A stretch of 64,000 bases of DNA from Streptomyces tanashiensis (GCF_014648895.1 NZ_BMRZ01000014.1:62001-126000), one strand, 5' to 3'. Positions 1 through 7,936 are shown, counted from the stretch's first letter. The notes: generated by a model not told the origin, from the sequence alone. A program made the numbers and translations.

Positions 1-1000
1 CGTTGTTCGCGGCGCGGACGGCGGCCTCGGAGGCGTACAGCTTGGCCTTGGAGGCGGCGGTGGCGAAGTCCTGGCCCCGGTCGATCAGGTCGGCGACCCG
101 CCAGGTGAGCAGCCGGGCGGCGTCCACGTCGACGGCGATGTCGCTGAGGAGCTCCTGGACCAGCTGGTACGAGGCGATGGGCTTTCCGAACTGCTCGCGC
201 TCCCCCGCGTACCGTACGGCCGCGTCGAGGGCCGCCTGGGCGATGCCGACGCAGCCGGCGGCGACCGACATGCGCCCCTTGGCGAGAGCGGACATGGCGA
301 CGGCGAAGCCCTTGCCCTCGGGGCCCAGCATCGCTCCGGCCGGGACGCGGACGCCTTCCAGGACGAGTTCGGCGGTGGCCTGGCCGCGCAGGCCGAGCTT
401 GCCGTGGACGGGGCGGCGGGTGAGGCCGGGGGTGTCGGTGGGGACGAGGAAGGCGGAGACGCCCTTGTGGCCGGGGGTGTCGTTCGTGCGGGCGAAGAGC
501 AGTACGACATCGGCCCAGGTGCCGTTGGTGATGAACATCTTGCTGCCGTCGACGACGTACGCGTCGCCGTCCCGGACGGCGCGGGTGGCCAGGTTCCCGG
601 CGTCGGAGCCGGTGCCCGGCTCGGTCAGGCCGAAGCAGCCGAGCGCCTCGCCGGACGCGAGCCGGGGCAGCCACTCCCGCTTCTGCTCCTCGGTGCCCCA
701 GGAGGCGATCGTCTTGGCGACCAGGCCGAGGGAGACGGAGACGATGCCGCGGACGGAGGAGTCGCCGCGCCCCAGCTCCTCGGTGACGAGGCAGTACGCG
801 AGGTGGTCGCCGCCCGAACCGCCGTACTCCTCCGGGATCGTGAGCCCGAGGAAGCCGACGGCGCCGAGCTTCTTCACGATGCCCCGGCCCACCTCCTCGG
901 CGCGGTCCCACGCGACGGCGTGCGGGGTGACCTCACGTGCGACGAAGTCCTCGGCGAGCCGCCGTACGGCCTCCTGCTCCTCGCTCAGTTCCAGATTCAT
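1..1000 (-). CDS. Acyl-CoA dehydrogenase (C-terminus beyond window)
   Basis: Flavin-dependent acyl-CoA dehydrogenase that makes the alpha,beta-double bond in acyl-CoA thioesters (fatty-acid or branched-chain catabolism, cytosol). About 333 residues are visible of the usual 380 or so; the C-terminal end lies left of base 1. The start is the ATG at 998-1000, giving MNLELSEEQEAVRRLAEDF, the usual N-terminal helix. Family signatures include GCFGLTEPGTGSDAGN in the FAD/substrate-binding middle domain and KMFITNG shortly after it. The gene is divergent from the TetR gene at 1071 and shares with it a 71-bp region holding a palindromic operator (1026-1042), so repression by that TetR is likely. The exact acyl substrate cannot be told from sequence. 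Confidence 0.93.
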   Translation of the reverse strand, partial: MNLELSEEQEAVRRLAEDFVAREVTPHAVAWDRAEEVGRGIVKKLGAVGFLGLTIPEEYGGSGGDHLAYCLVTEELGRGDSSVRGIVSVSLGLVAKTIASWGTEEQKREWLPRLASGEALGCFGLTEPGTGSDAGNLATRAVRDGDAYVVDGSKMFITNGTWADVVLLFARTNDTPGHKGVSAFLVPTDTPGLTRRPVHGKLGLRGQATAELVLEGVRVPAGAMLGPEGKGFAVAMSALAKGRMSVAAGCVGIAQAALDAAVRYAGEREQFGKPIASYQLVQELLSDIAVDVDAARLLTWRVADLIDRGQDFATAASKAKLYASEAAVRAANN

Positions 1001-1025
1001 GCGGTGCCACCCCACTCGGCCATTT

Positions 1026-1042
1026 AATTACCACTGCTAGTT
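1026..1042. promoter_or_regulatory. Palindromic operator between acyl-CoA dehydrogenase and TetR
   Basis: The 17-mer AATTACCACTGCTAGTT has AA-TTA/TAGTT half-sites around a 7-bp core. It matches 13 of 17 bases of the 17-mer at 16648-16664 upstream of the aldehyde dehydrogenase, in either orientation. It lies in the divergent gap just upstream of a near-consensus -10 (TACTAT, 1058-1063) for the TetR gene, where a bound repressor would block both promoters. The sequence match is observed; binding by the adjacent TetR is inferred. Confidence 0.6.
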
Positions 1043-1070
1043 TTTGCTGTGCGGGCCTACTATGTGCGCC

Positions 1071-1751
1071 ATGGCCCGACCGCGCAAGCCCCTGCTCAGC
1101 CGAGAACGCATCGTCGAGACGGCGGGCGCGCTCGTGGACGCGGAGGGCCTCGCCGCGCTCTCCACCCGGCGGCTCGCCGCCGAACTCGGGGTGAGCGGGC
1201 CCTCGCTCTACAACCACTTCCGCACGAAGGACGAGATCCTCGACGCGATCGCTGACGCGGTGAGCGCGAAGATCGACCTGTCGATGTTCGCGGAGGACGA
1301 CGGCCGGGACTGGCGGACCGCCCTGCACGACTGGGCGGTCTCCTACCGCGCCGCCCTCGCCGACCACCCGCACATCGTCCCCGTGCTCGCCCAGGGCCCC
1401 GGCCGCCGCCCGGCCGGCCTGAAGGTCGCCGACGCCGTCTTCGGCGCGATGGTCCGCGCGGGATGGCCCCCGGCCCAGGCCACCTCCATCGGGGCGCTGA
1501 TGCGGTACTTCATCACCGGCTCCGCCCTCGGCTCCTTCGCCCGCGGCTTCGTCGACGACGAGACGGCCTACGACCCGGCCGACTACCCCCACCTCGGCCG
1601 GGCCCACCTCCTCGCGGAGCACCGCCAGAAGGTCGACGAGGGCGCCTTCGAGACGGGCCTGACGGCACTGCTCGACGGTCTGCGGCTCCAGTACGAGGCG
1701 CTCCCGGCCCGCCCCCGGACATCTCACAGTTCGGCCACCGCCGAAGCGTGA
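1071..1751 (+). CDS. TetR-family regulator (local repressor)
   Basis: A 226-residue TetR/AcrR-type DNA-binding regulator. The N-terminal helix-turn-helix runs over roughly residues 10-55, with the motif LAAELGVSGPSLYNHFRTK; the remainder is the all-helical ligand/dimer domain of the TetR_C type. I chose the ATG at 1071 because a -10 hexamer TACTAT (1058-1063) ends only 7 bases before it, implying leaderless transcription; an in-frame ATG at 1062 is the alternative. The divergent acyl-CoA dehydrogenase and the shared operator suggest autoregulation and control of that gene. The same operator sits at 16648, so the ALDH/ADH pair probably belongs to the regulon. The ligand may be an acyl-CoA or aldehyde-derived metabolite (inference). 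Confidence 0.9.
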   Translation: MARPRKPLLSRERIVETAGALVDAEGLAALSTRRLAAELGVSGPSLYNHFRTKDEILDAIADAVSAKIDLSMFAEDDGRDWRTALHDWAVSYRAALADHPHIVPVLAQGPGRRPAGLKVADAVFGAMVRAGWPPAQATSIGALMRYFITGSALGSFARGFVDDETAYDPADYPHLGRAHLLAEHRQKVDEGAFETGLTALLDGLRLQYEALPARPRTSHSSATAEA

Positions 1752-1769
1752 GTGCGGCAGGCTTGAGCC

Positions 1770-2465
1770 ATGGCAGCCAGTGATCTCGCCGCGCTCGCGG
1801 CGCTCTTCGCGGACGAGAGCCGCGCCGCGTTCCTGCTCGCCCTGCTCGACGGCCGGGCCTGGACCGCCGGGGAGCTCGCCCGGCACGCCGGGGTGGCGCC
1901 GTCCACCGCCAGCGAGCACCTCGGGAAACTGGTCGCGGGCGGGGTGCTCGCGGAGGAACGGCAGGGACGGCACCGGTACGTGCGCCTCGCCGACCCCGGG
2001 ATCGCGCACCTCGTCGAGGACCTGGCCGCCCGGTCCGAGCCCGAGGTGCCCGCGCCGCCGCGCTCGCTGCGGGCCGCGAGCGCCGGGCAGGCGATGGCGC
2101 GCGGCCGGACCTGCTACGACCACCTCGCGGGACGGCTCGGCATCGCGATCACCGACGCGATGACGGAGCGCGGACTGCTGCGCCAGGACACCGGGTTCGC
2201 GCTCACCGACCGGGGCCTCGCCTGGTTCGACGAGCAGGGCATCGCCCTCGTACGGAAGGGGCGGCGGCCCGTCGCGCGCGGCTGCCTGGACTGGACCGAG
2301 CGCCGCCCGCACCTCGCGGGGATCGCGGGCGCCGCACTGTGCCGGCACGCGCTGGACGCCGGGTGGTGCGTCCGCATCGGGTCCGAGCGCGCGGTGAAGG
2401 TGACACCGGAGGGCGAGACCGCCCTGCGGGCCGGCCTGGGTATCGCGGCCGCGGCGCTGCGATGA
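1770..2465 (+). CDS. ArsR-family winged-helix regulator
   Basis: A 231-residue protein with an N-terminal ArsR/SmtB-type winged helix (roughly residues 5-80). The recognition helix lies in the segment ELARHAGVAPSTASEHLGKL, and the wing in ERQGRHRYVRL. The remaining 150 residues are an effector domain typical of the longer actinobacterial members, with no Cys-rich metal motif, so it is probably a small-molecule rather than metal sensor. It begins 18 bp after the TetR stop. The EamA exporter follows 85 bp downstream on the same strand and is the likeliest target. A short winged-helix-like repeat near the C-terminus (EGETALRAGLG) is seen in many relatives. Confidence 0.88.
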   Translation: MAASDLAALAALFADESRAAFLLALLDGRAWTAGELARHAGVAPSTASEHLGKLVAGGVLAEERQGRHRYVRLADPGIAHLVEDLAARSEPEVPAPPRSLRAASAGQAMARGRTCYDHLAGRLGIAITDAMTERGLLRQDTGFALTDRGLAWFDEQGIALVRKGRRPVARGCLDWTERRPHLAGIAGAALCRHALDAGWCVRIGSERAVKVTPEGETALRAGLGIAAAALR

Positions 2466-2550
2466 GCGGGGCGGGCGGGCCGGGGTGCCCGCCCACGCAC
2501 CCCTCGATATTGCGGTGAACGCCGAAGGGTCCGCACCCTACGGTCGAGCC

Positions 2551-3465
2551 ATGCAGAAGCAACCCGCCCGGCTCGCGCTCGCCGCCGCCGGTGTCACCGT
2601 CGTCCTGTGGGCCTCCGCCTTCGTGTCCATCCGCAGCGCCGGGGCGGCCTACTCCCCCGGCGCCCTCGCCCTCGGCCGGCTGCTCGCCGGGGCTCTCGTC
2701 CTCGGGACCGTGCTCCTGGTGCGACGGGAGGGACTCCCGCCGCGGGCCGCCTGGCCGGGGATCGTGACCTCGGGGCTGCTCTGGTTCGGGGTGTACATGG
2801 TGGTCCTGAACTGGGGCGAGCAGGAGGTCGACGCGGGCACGGCGGCGATGGTGGTGAACATCGGACCGATCCTCATCGCCCTGCTCGGCGCGCGGTTCCT
2901 CAAGGAGTCGCTGCCGCCCCGGCTGCTCGCGGGCATGGCGGTCTCCTTCGCCGGCGCGGTGACCGTCGGCCTGTCGATGTCCGGCGGCGGCCCCGGCGCG
3001 CACGCCTCCGTGCTCGGGGTGGTCCTCTGCCTGCTCGCCGCGGTGGCGTACGCGGGCGGGGTGGTGGCCCAGAAGCCGGCGCTCGCGCACGGCAGCGCGC
3101 TCCAGGTGACGACCTTCGGCTGCCTGGTGGGGGCGGTGGCCTGTCTCCCGTTCGCGGGGCAGCTGGTCGAGGAGGCGGGCCGGGCCCCGCTGTCGGCGAC
3201 CCTGAACATGGTCTACCTGGGGGTGTTCCCGACCGCCCTCGCGTTCACGACCTGGGCCTACGCCCTGGCCCGGACCACCGCGGGGCGGATGGGCGCGACG
3301 ACGTACGCCGTGCCCGCCCTGGTCGTGGTCCTCGCCTGGGTGTTCCTGGGCGAGCTGCCGGGCGTGCTCACGCTCGCCGGGGGTGCGCTGTGCCTGGCGG
3401 GCGTGGCCGTATCCCGCTCCCGGGCGCGGGCTTCCGTGACGGCCGGAACGGCTGAATCCACCTGA
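2551..3465 (+). CDS. EamA-family (drug/metabolite) exporter
   Basis: A 304-residue integral membrane protein with about ten predicted transmembrane helices in two EamA repeats (roughly residues 8-140 and 150-285), the classic 5+5 architecture. Recognisable segments are VVLWASAFVSIRSAG at the start of repeat one and AFTTWAYALARTTAGR in repeat two. The ATG at 2551 is preferred over upstream in-frame starts because the first helix follows immediately and a -10-like TACGGT (2539-2544) ends 7 bp upstream, suggesting leaderless transcription. It probably exports a small metabolite across the cytoplasmic membrane; the ArsR regulator upstream likely controls it. Substrate unknown. Confidence 0.9.
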   Translation: MQKQPARLALAAAGVTVVLWASAFVSIRSAGAAYSPGALALGRLLAGALVLGTVLLVRREGLPPRAAWPGIVTSGLLWFGVYMVVLNWGEQEVDAGTAAMVVNIGPILIALLGARFLKESLPPRLLAGMAVSFAGAVTVGLSMSGGGPGAHASVLGVVLCLLAAVAYAGGVVAQKPALAHGSALQVTTFGCLVGAVACLPFAGQLVEEAGRAPLSATLNMVYLGVFPTALAFTTWAYALARTTAGRMGATTYAVPALVVVLAWVFLGELPGVLTLAGGALCLAGVAVSRSRARASVTAGTAEST

Positions 3466-3636
3466 CAGGCCATACCCCCGGTTCCGGTCAGTTCGCGGGC
3501 GGTCCGCACGGGCCGGGCGCCCGCGACCTGGGAGAAGGACGCGCGTCAAGCCCCAGTTCCGGCCGGGCGGACGAGAAGCCACGTTTCGCCGCTCCCCGGC
3601 CGGATAGTTTCGAGTCGGTCACAGGCGCGGGCCGGA

Positions 3637-3664
3637 AGATAACGCTCCGGCTCCGGCTTTTTCT
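3637..3664. promoter_or_regulatory. Possible ARE-like imperfect inverted repeat
   Basis: A 28-bp imperfect inverted repeat centred at 3650, 22 bp before the gamma-butyrolactone-receptor-like gene. Outer arms pair at 7 of 9 positions (AGATAACGC with GGCTTTTTCT read in reverse complement); the core pairs poorly. Receptors of this family bind 22-28 bp imperfect palindromes and usually autoregulate, so this is a candidate site only. Confidence 0.3.
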
Positions 3665-3685
3665 CGCGAGTCCACGGGGGAGCTC

Positions 3686-4396
3686 ATGGCGATTCAGCAG
3701 CGGGCGGAGCGGACGAGACAGGAGATCCTGTCGTCGGCGGCGCGAGTGTTCGACAGAGTGGGCTACGAGCGGGCGTCCCTGGCGCGGATCGCCGGCGAGG
3801 CCCGGGTGACCACGGGCGCCCTGGTCTTCCACTTCGCCACCAAGGCGGACCTGGCGACCGCGGTGCGCGGGCGGGCCCGTGCGGTCACCCGGATCACGGT
3901 CGAATCGGCCTGCTTATCCACCGAGGGGGTGGGCGGCACCGCGATCGACAAGCTGGTCATCACGACCCATGCGCTGATCCGGCTCTTCGAGACCGATCAC
4001 ATGGCGCGGGCCGGTGAACGCCTCGCCCGCGAGCTGCAGTCGACGGACCCCGGACCCGGGCAGGACTGCCCCTGGCGGCGCGAGGTGGGCCGTCTGGCGC
4101 GCTACGCGGTGGCGGAGAACGCCCTGCGGCCGGGCGTGGACGCGACGGCGGTGGCGGCGCTGATCGGCTACGTGATCACCGGGGTCGAGCTGGAGATGCG
4201 CCTGCCGAGCGCGCCGGCCGACGGGCTCTGGCCCGCGGAGAGCGGAGCCCTGCACGATCCGGCCGAGGAACGACTGCGCCGCATCTGGGAGTTGATCCTG
4301 CCCGGGCTCGTCCACCCGGCCGGCCCGGCGACCCCGGCGCCGTCGAAGACCTCCTCGAAGGCCTCGTCGCAGGGGCGGTCAGCGACCGCCTCCTGA
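3686..4396 (+). CDS. Gamma-butyrolactone-receptor-like TetR regulator with TTA codon
   Basis: A 236-residue TetR-fold regulator resembling ScbR/ArpA-type autoregulator receptors. Its N-terminus, MAIQQRAERTRQEILSSAAR, and the helix-turn-helix segment ARVTTGALVFHFATK closely follow the receptor pattern (AKQxRAxRTRQ... VTKGALYFHF). The C-terminal ligand domain keeps VVARAG-like and ITGVELE-like segments. The ATG has a GGGGAG ribosome site 7 bp upstream. Leu77 is encoded by TTA (3914-3916), the rare codon read by the bldA tRNA, so translation is probably restricted to late growth. No butyrolactone synthase (AfsA/ScbA type) lies in this window, so it could be an orphan or pseudo-receptor. The gene ends inside the convergent TetR gene, with an 18-bp overlap. 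Confidence 0.85.
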   Translation: MAIQQRAERTRQEILSSAARVFDRVGYERASLARIAGEARVTTGALVFHFATKADLATAVRGRARAVTRITVESACLSTEGVGGTAIDKLVITTHALIRLFETDHMARAGERLARELQSTDPGPGQDCPWRREVGRLARYAVAENALRPGVDATAVAALIGYVITGVELEMRLPSAPADGLWPAESGALHDPAEERLRRIWELILPGLVHPAGPATPAPSKTSSKASSQGRSATAS

Positions 4397-5047
4397 CTGC
4401 AGCAACTGGCGCGCGAAGTCCGCCAGTGAACGCCCGATGCGCTCGGTCGACAGGCCGAGTTCGTGCCGCTGGAACTGGAAGAGCTCGGGCGACAGCGGAC
4501 TGAGCGCGATGTCGATCAGCGGATCCGGGTCCCCGACCCCGTGGTCGACCAGCAGGGTCCGGACGTGGACGCGCCAGAAGCCGTAGGCACCCGTCCGGAA
4601 GCGCGCGGGACCGGTCTCCGCCCCCAGGGCCAGCGGCAGATGCCGTTCCAGCAGATCGAGCATCGCCAGGTAGAACGCCGCGAGCCGCTCCCCCGCCGGC
4701 GCGCCGGGGCCGAGCGGCGGCGGTCCGTAGATGAGCTGCCCCTGCAGCCGGCGCTCGTGCTCGTCGAGCAGCGCCACGGCGACCGAGGACGGATCGGGGA
4801 AGCTCCGGTACAGCGTGGCGCGGCCCACGCCCGCGGCCTTGGCGATCCGGTCCATGGTGACCGACCGCGGATCCTGCTCGGCGAAGAGCCGCTCGGCCGC
4901 GGCCAGGATCTGGGCGCGGTTGCGCTCCGCGTCCGCACGTCTGCGCGGGGCGACCGGCTGCTCCTCCGCGGCCTGCAGATCACCGAGGAGCCCGCCGACC
5001 CGGTGCACGGAGGAGGCTCCACGACCTCGCTGCTCTTCCTCGCTCAT
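4379..5047 (-). CDS. TetR-family repressor of the adjacent DMT exporter
   Basis: A 222-residue TetR-type regulator. After a 45-residue charged leader comes the helix-turn-helix (about residues 48-92; MDRIAKAAGVGRATLYRSF). The rest is an all-helical effector domain. The ATG at 5045-5047 was chosen over an upstream in-frame ATG at 5107 because that would place the start inside the long operator (5074-5137). The divergent transporter at 5170 and the 64-bp symmetrical operator between them make a classic TetR-exporter pair, in which ligand releases the repressor and induces its own efflux. The 3' end overlaps the convergent receptor-like gene by 18 bp. Confidence 0.9.
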   Translation of the reverse strand: MSEEEQRGRGASSVHRVGGLLGDLQAAEEQPVAPRRRADAERNRAQILAAAERLFAEQDPRSVTMDRIAKAAGVGRATLYRSFPDPSSVAVALLDEHERRLQGQLIYGPPPLGPGAPAGERLAAFYLAMLDLLERHLPLALGAETGPARFRTGAYGFWRVHVRTLLVDHGVGDPDPLIDIALSPLSPELFQFQRHELGLSTERIGRSLADFARQLLQSGGGR

Positions 5048-5073
5048 GGACCAGACCTTACTTCCCCCGGGGC

Positions 5074-5137
5074 TAAGTGGACACCTTGTCCGTTTGCCAT
5101 GTTGCATGGCATGCTAAACGGACTCAGTGTCCACTTA
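5074..5137. promoter_or_regulatory. 64-bp compound inverted-repeat operator
   Basis: A long interrupted palindrome centred at 5105/5106. Outer arms TAAGTGGACAC (5074-5084) and GTGTCCACTTA (5127-5137) pair at 11 of 11. Inner arms GTCCGTTT (5088-5095) and AAACGGAC (5116-5123) pair at 8 of 8, and CATG (5098-5101) pairs with CATG (5110-5113). Each half itself contains a GGACA-N3-TGTCC-like element, so the region probably holds two dimer sites. It fills the gap between the divergent TetR and DMT genes. Confidence 0.75.
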
Positions 5138-5169
5138 TCCGCTCGCCATCCCGCCCCAGGGAGATCCAG

Positions 5170-6108
5170 ATGCACACCGCGCTCCTCGCCGCGGCCCTGC
5201 TGGTCGGCTGCCTCCTGGCCGTCCAGGCCTCGGTGAACCTCCAGCTCAACTCGGCCGTCGGCACCCCGTACGGCGCTTCGACCATCCAGCTCGGCGTCGC
5301 GACCACGCTGCTCGTCGTGCTCGCGGTGGCGGCCGGCGCGCTCGGCGCGCTCGGCAAGCTGCCCGACGTGGAGTGGTGGCAGCTGCTCGGCGGACTCGCC
5401 AGCCCCCTGTACATCACCAGCGGCATCCTGCTGTTCCCACGGCTCGGCGCCCTCGCCGCCGTCGGACTCTTCGTCACCGGCCAGATGTTCGCCTCGCTCG
5501 CCCTCGACCTCTTCGGTCTCCTCGGCCTCAAGCAGAAGGACCTGAGCGTCGGCATCGTCCTCGGCGCCCTCGCCGTCCTCGCGGGCATCGTCGTGATCAT
5601 CCGGGGCATGAAGGCCGCGGCCCCTCCCGGCGCGCCCAAGATGTCGAGCGCCGGCCGCGCCGGCTGGCTCGTCCTCGGCATCGTCGCCGGCGGTGTGCTG
5701 CCGATCCAGGGTGCGGTCAACGCCCAGCTGCGCGCCCAGCTGAAGGAGCCCATCACCGTCGCCGTGATCAGCTTCGCCGTGGCGACCTTCACCATCGCCG
5801 TCGTCCTGCTCGTGCTCTACGCGACCCGGAAGACCCCGAAGCCCAAGATCGCCCCGCTGAAGAAGATGCCCTGGTGGGGCTGGCTCGGTGGCGCCTGCGC
5901 CGCCGCGTACGTCACCGGCACCTTCCTGCTCATCCCCACCATCGGCGCGGCCGTGACCATCGCCCTGACCGTGACGGGGCAGCAGCTGACCTCGGCCCTG
6001 ATCGACCACAAGGGCCTGTTCAAGCTCCCGCAGCGCTCCCTGACCAAGCCGCGCGCCCTGGGCCTCGCCCTGCTGATCGCCGGCTCCCTGACCATCCAGC
6101 TCGTCTGA
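5170..6108 (+). CDS. DMT transporter, DUF606/YdcZ type (two-domain)
   Basis: A 312-residue polytopic membrane protein with ten predicted helices in two homologous DUF606 (YdcZ) halves. Both halves open with the same pattern: VQASVNLQLNSAVGTP around residue 17 and IQGAVNAQLRAQLKEP around residue 180. They also end alike (GLFVTGQMFASLALDLFGLL and ALTVTGQQLTSALIDHKGLF). This is an internal duplication of a protein that is half-length in many bacteria. It probably exports a small molecule sensed by the divergent TetR. The ATG at 5170 has an AGGGAGA site 6 bp upstream. Promoter and start lie immediately beyond the compound operator. Confidence 0.9.
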   Translation: MHTALLAAALLVGCLLAVQASVNLQLNSAVGTPYGASTIQLGVATTLLVVLAVAAGALGALGKLPDVEWWQLLGGLASPLYITSGILLFPRLGALAAVGLFVTGQMFASLALDLFGLLGLKQKDLSVGIVLGALAVLAGIVVIIRGMKAAAPPGAPKMSSAGRAGWLVLGIVAGGVLPIQGAVNAQLRAQLKEPITVAVISFAVATFTIAVVLLVLYATRKTPKPKIAPLKKMPWWGWLGGACAAAYVTGTFLLIPTIGAAVTIALTVTGQQLTSALIDHKGLFKLPQRSLTKPRALGLALLIAGSLTIQLV

Positions 6109-6178
6109 CCGAGGCCGGCCTCCCCCGGGTCCCCGCCCGGGGGCCCCGGCCCGATCGGTGCCTCATGAAAGGCTGATC

Positions 6179-6979
6179 ATGAAGACGTCCTACACCGCCG
6201 GGCCGGACATCCACGTCCTCCCCTCGGCCCTGCCGATCCCCGGTCTCGGCGACCAGCCGGTGAACGCCTTCCTCCTACGGTCCGGAGAGCCGCTCCTCGT
6301 GGACACCGGCATGCCCGTCGACCGGGAGGGCTTCCTGGACTCCCTCTGGTCGCTGATCGACCCGGCCGATCTGCGCTGGGTCGTCGTGACCCACGACGAC
6401 CGCGACCACACCGGCGCCCTCGCCCGGATCCTGGAGGCCGCGCCGCAGGCGAAGGTGCTCGCCAACGCGATATCACTGACGCGAATATCGGAAGAGTTCA
6501 GCATTCCGCAGGAACGGGTAGTAACCGCGAACCCGGGAAATCGCGTGAAAGTCGGAGACCGTGAGCTGAGTTTTCACCGGCCGCCCACCTTCGATTCACC
6601 CGGAACCCTCGCAGTGTTCGACCATTCCGATGGAACGCTCTACAGCTCCGACAGCTTCGGCACCGTCGTCGAAGAAATTCGCCAGGACTTCACCGACCTT
6701 TCCGAAGAGGAATTCTTCCACGGCTTCGAGGTCCTGAACCGTGCGATAGCCCCGTGGACCGCGCTGGTCGACGAGGCGAAGTTCCTCCGTCCCGTCCACG
6801 AGCTGGCCGCACTGCGCCCCGCGCGGCTGCTCAGCGCCCACGGGCCGACCGTCGAGGAGGCCGCCGTGCCCCGGCTCTTCGAGGCGATGGCCCGCATCCC
6901 GTCCCTGCCCGCCTGGCTGCCGGGCGCCGACCTCGACCTCGAGGCGGCGCTCGACGCCCACGAGTCCACCGCCGGCTGA
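6179..6979 (+). CDS. MBL-fold protein, flavodiiron (ODP)-like
   Basis: A 266-residue metallo-beta-lactamase-fold protein. Metal ligands seen are the HDDRDH motif (His72, Asp74, Asp76, His77), Asp158 in LYSSDSFGT, and His221 in LSAHGP. This HxDxDH pattern, with an Asp after a Ser-Ser pair, resembles the diiron oxygen-binding domain of flavodiiron proteins, but no flavodoxin domain follows, and the middle His position reads PPTFDSPGT. A role as an O2/NO/peroxide-handling or sensing diiron protein is inferred. The ATG at 6179 has GAAAGG 8 bp upstream. Bases about 6460-6730 are noticeably less GC-rich (ATA, GAA and AAA codons), unlike both ends of the gene. Confidence 0.82.
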   Translation: MKTSYTAGPDIHVLPSALPIPGLGDQPVNAFLLRSGEPLLVDTGMPVDREGFLDSLWSLIDPADLRWVVVTHDDRDHTGALARILEAAPQAKVLANAISLTRISEEFSIPQERVVTANPGNRVKVGDRELSFHRPPTFDSPGTLAVFDHSDGTLYSSDSFGTVVEEIRQDFTDLSEEEFFHGFEVLNRAIAPWTALVDEAKFLRPVHELAALRPARLLSAHGPTVEEAAVPRLFEAMARIPSLPAWLPGADLDLEAALDAHESTAG

Positions 6980-7016
6980 GCACCGCTCCGCCCGCGCACC
7001 TGAACCGAGGAGAACC

Positions 7017-7718
7017 ATGTCCGACCCGACCACCGCCGACCTGACCCCGCCGCGCGGAGTCGTCACCGTCTTCTCCGACATCTGGTGTTCCTTCGCGCAC
7101 ATCGCCATCCACCGGCTGCACGCCACCCGGGCCCGCCTCGGCCTGGAGGAGCAGGTCTCCTTCGACCTGCGCGCCTTCCCCCTGGAACTGCTGAACGACG
7201 CCCCGAGCCCGCGCCCCGGCACGGACAGCGAGGTCGCCCGGATGGCCAGCCTGGAGCCGGCCGCCGGCTGGCAGCTGTGGCAGGCCAAGGACTGGCTGTA
7301 CCCCTCGACGACGCTGCCCGCCCTGGAGGCGGTGCTCGCCGCCAAGGAGCAGAGCCTGAACGCCTCGGAGCAGCTCGACCTCGGGCTGCGCCGGGCCTTC
7401 TGGGCCGAGTCGCGCTGCATCAGCCACCGCAAGGTGATCCTGGACGTGGCCGCGGAGACGGGCGCCGTCGACGTCGACGCCCTCACCGAGGCGCTGGACG
7501 ACGGGCGGGCCCGCCGGACCCTCGCCGACCAGGCCGCGCTGTCGAAGAGCGACCGCGTGAACTGCAGCCCCCACCTGTTCCTGCCCGACGGCTCCGACCA
7601 CGCCAACCCCGGCATCGACGTGGGCTGGGAGGGGGCGTACGGCATCGGCTGGCCGGTCATCGCCTCGGACGACCCGAAGGTGTACGAAGACATCCTGCTG
7701 CGGGCCGCCACTGAATAG
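7017..7718 (+). CDS. DsbA-fold (thioredoxin-like) oxidoreductase family protein
   Basis: A 233-residue cytosolic protein of the DsbA/2-hydroxychromene-2-carboxylate isomerase/kappa-GST superfamily. The beta-strand plus active-site region reads VVTVFSDIWCSFAHIAI near residues 16-32. Only one cysteine is present where DsbA has CxxC, so disulfide exchange is unlikely; isomerase or glutathione/mycothiol-dependent activity is more plausible. The cis-Pro region appears as NCSPHLFLPDG near residue 182. No signal peptide. AGGAGAA lies 6 bp before the ATG. It starts 37 bp after the MBL gene, so the two are probably cotranscribed, and a strong terminator follows at 7751. Confidence 0.85.
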   Translation: MSDPTTADLTPPRGVVTVFSDIWCSFAHIAIHRLHATRARLGLEEQVSFDLRAFPLELLNDAPSPRPGTDSEVARMASLEPAAGWQLWQAKDWLYPSTTLPALEAVLAAKEQSLNASEQLDLGLRRAFWAESRCISHRKVILDVAAETGAVDVDALTEALDDGRARRTLADQAALSKSDRVNCSPHLFLPDGSDHANPGIDVGWEGAYGIGWPVIASDDPKVYEDILLRAATE

Positions 7719-7750
7719 CGGAACAAGCCGCCGGCGCGGCCGAACAAGGC

Positions 7751-7804
7751 GAACGACGGTCAGGCATTCCTATTCGAGGAATGCCTGGCCGTCGTTCCTT
7801 TTTT
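7751..7804 (+). terminator. Strong intrinsic terminator
   Basis: A 20-bp stem (7751-7770 with 7778-7797, one G-U pair) closed by a 7-base loop is followed by a T-rich tract (7799-7804). This is unusually canonical for this GC-rich genome. It ends the MBL/DsbA-like transcript and insulates the cluster that begins at 7937. Confidence 0.9.
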
Positions 7805-7936
7805 CCCTCCGCAGAACATCGCGGTGATTATTAATTGCGTGACCCGGCCGTTATTCGCAAGGCCGCTCGAAGCTCCTACAGTCATTCACGCCGCCGGAAT
7901 TCCGGACGAGTTTCGTATCGACAGCGGGAGTTCTTC
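7805..7936 (+). promoter_or_regulatory. Leader/promoter region of the roh-type cluster
   Basis: 132 bp between the terminator and rohP. It includes a local AT-rich patch (GATTATTAATTG, 7826-7837). A possible -10, TACAGT, lies at 7877-7882 with a weak TTCGCA -35 about 17 bp upstream. The ribosome site GGGAG (7924-7928) lies 8 bp before the ATG. No convincing operator palindrome was found. Confidence 0.4.
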
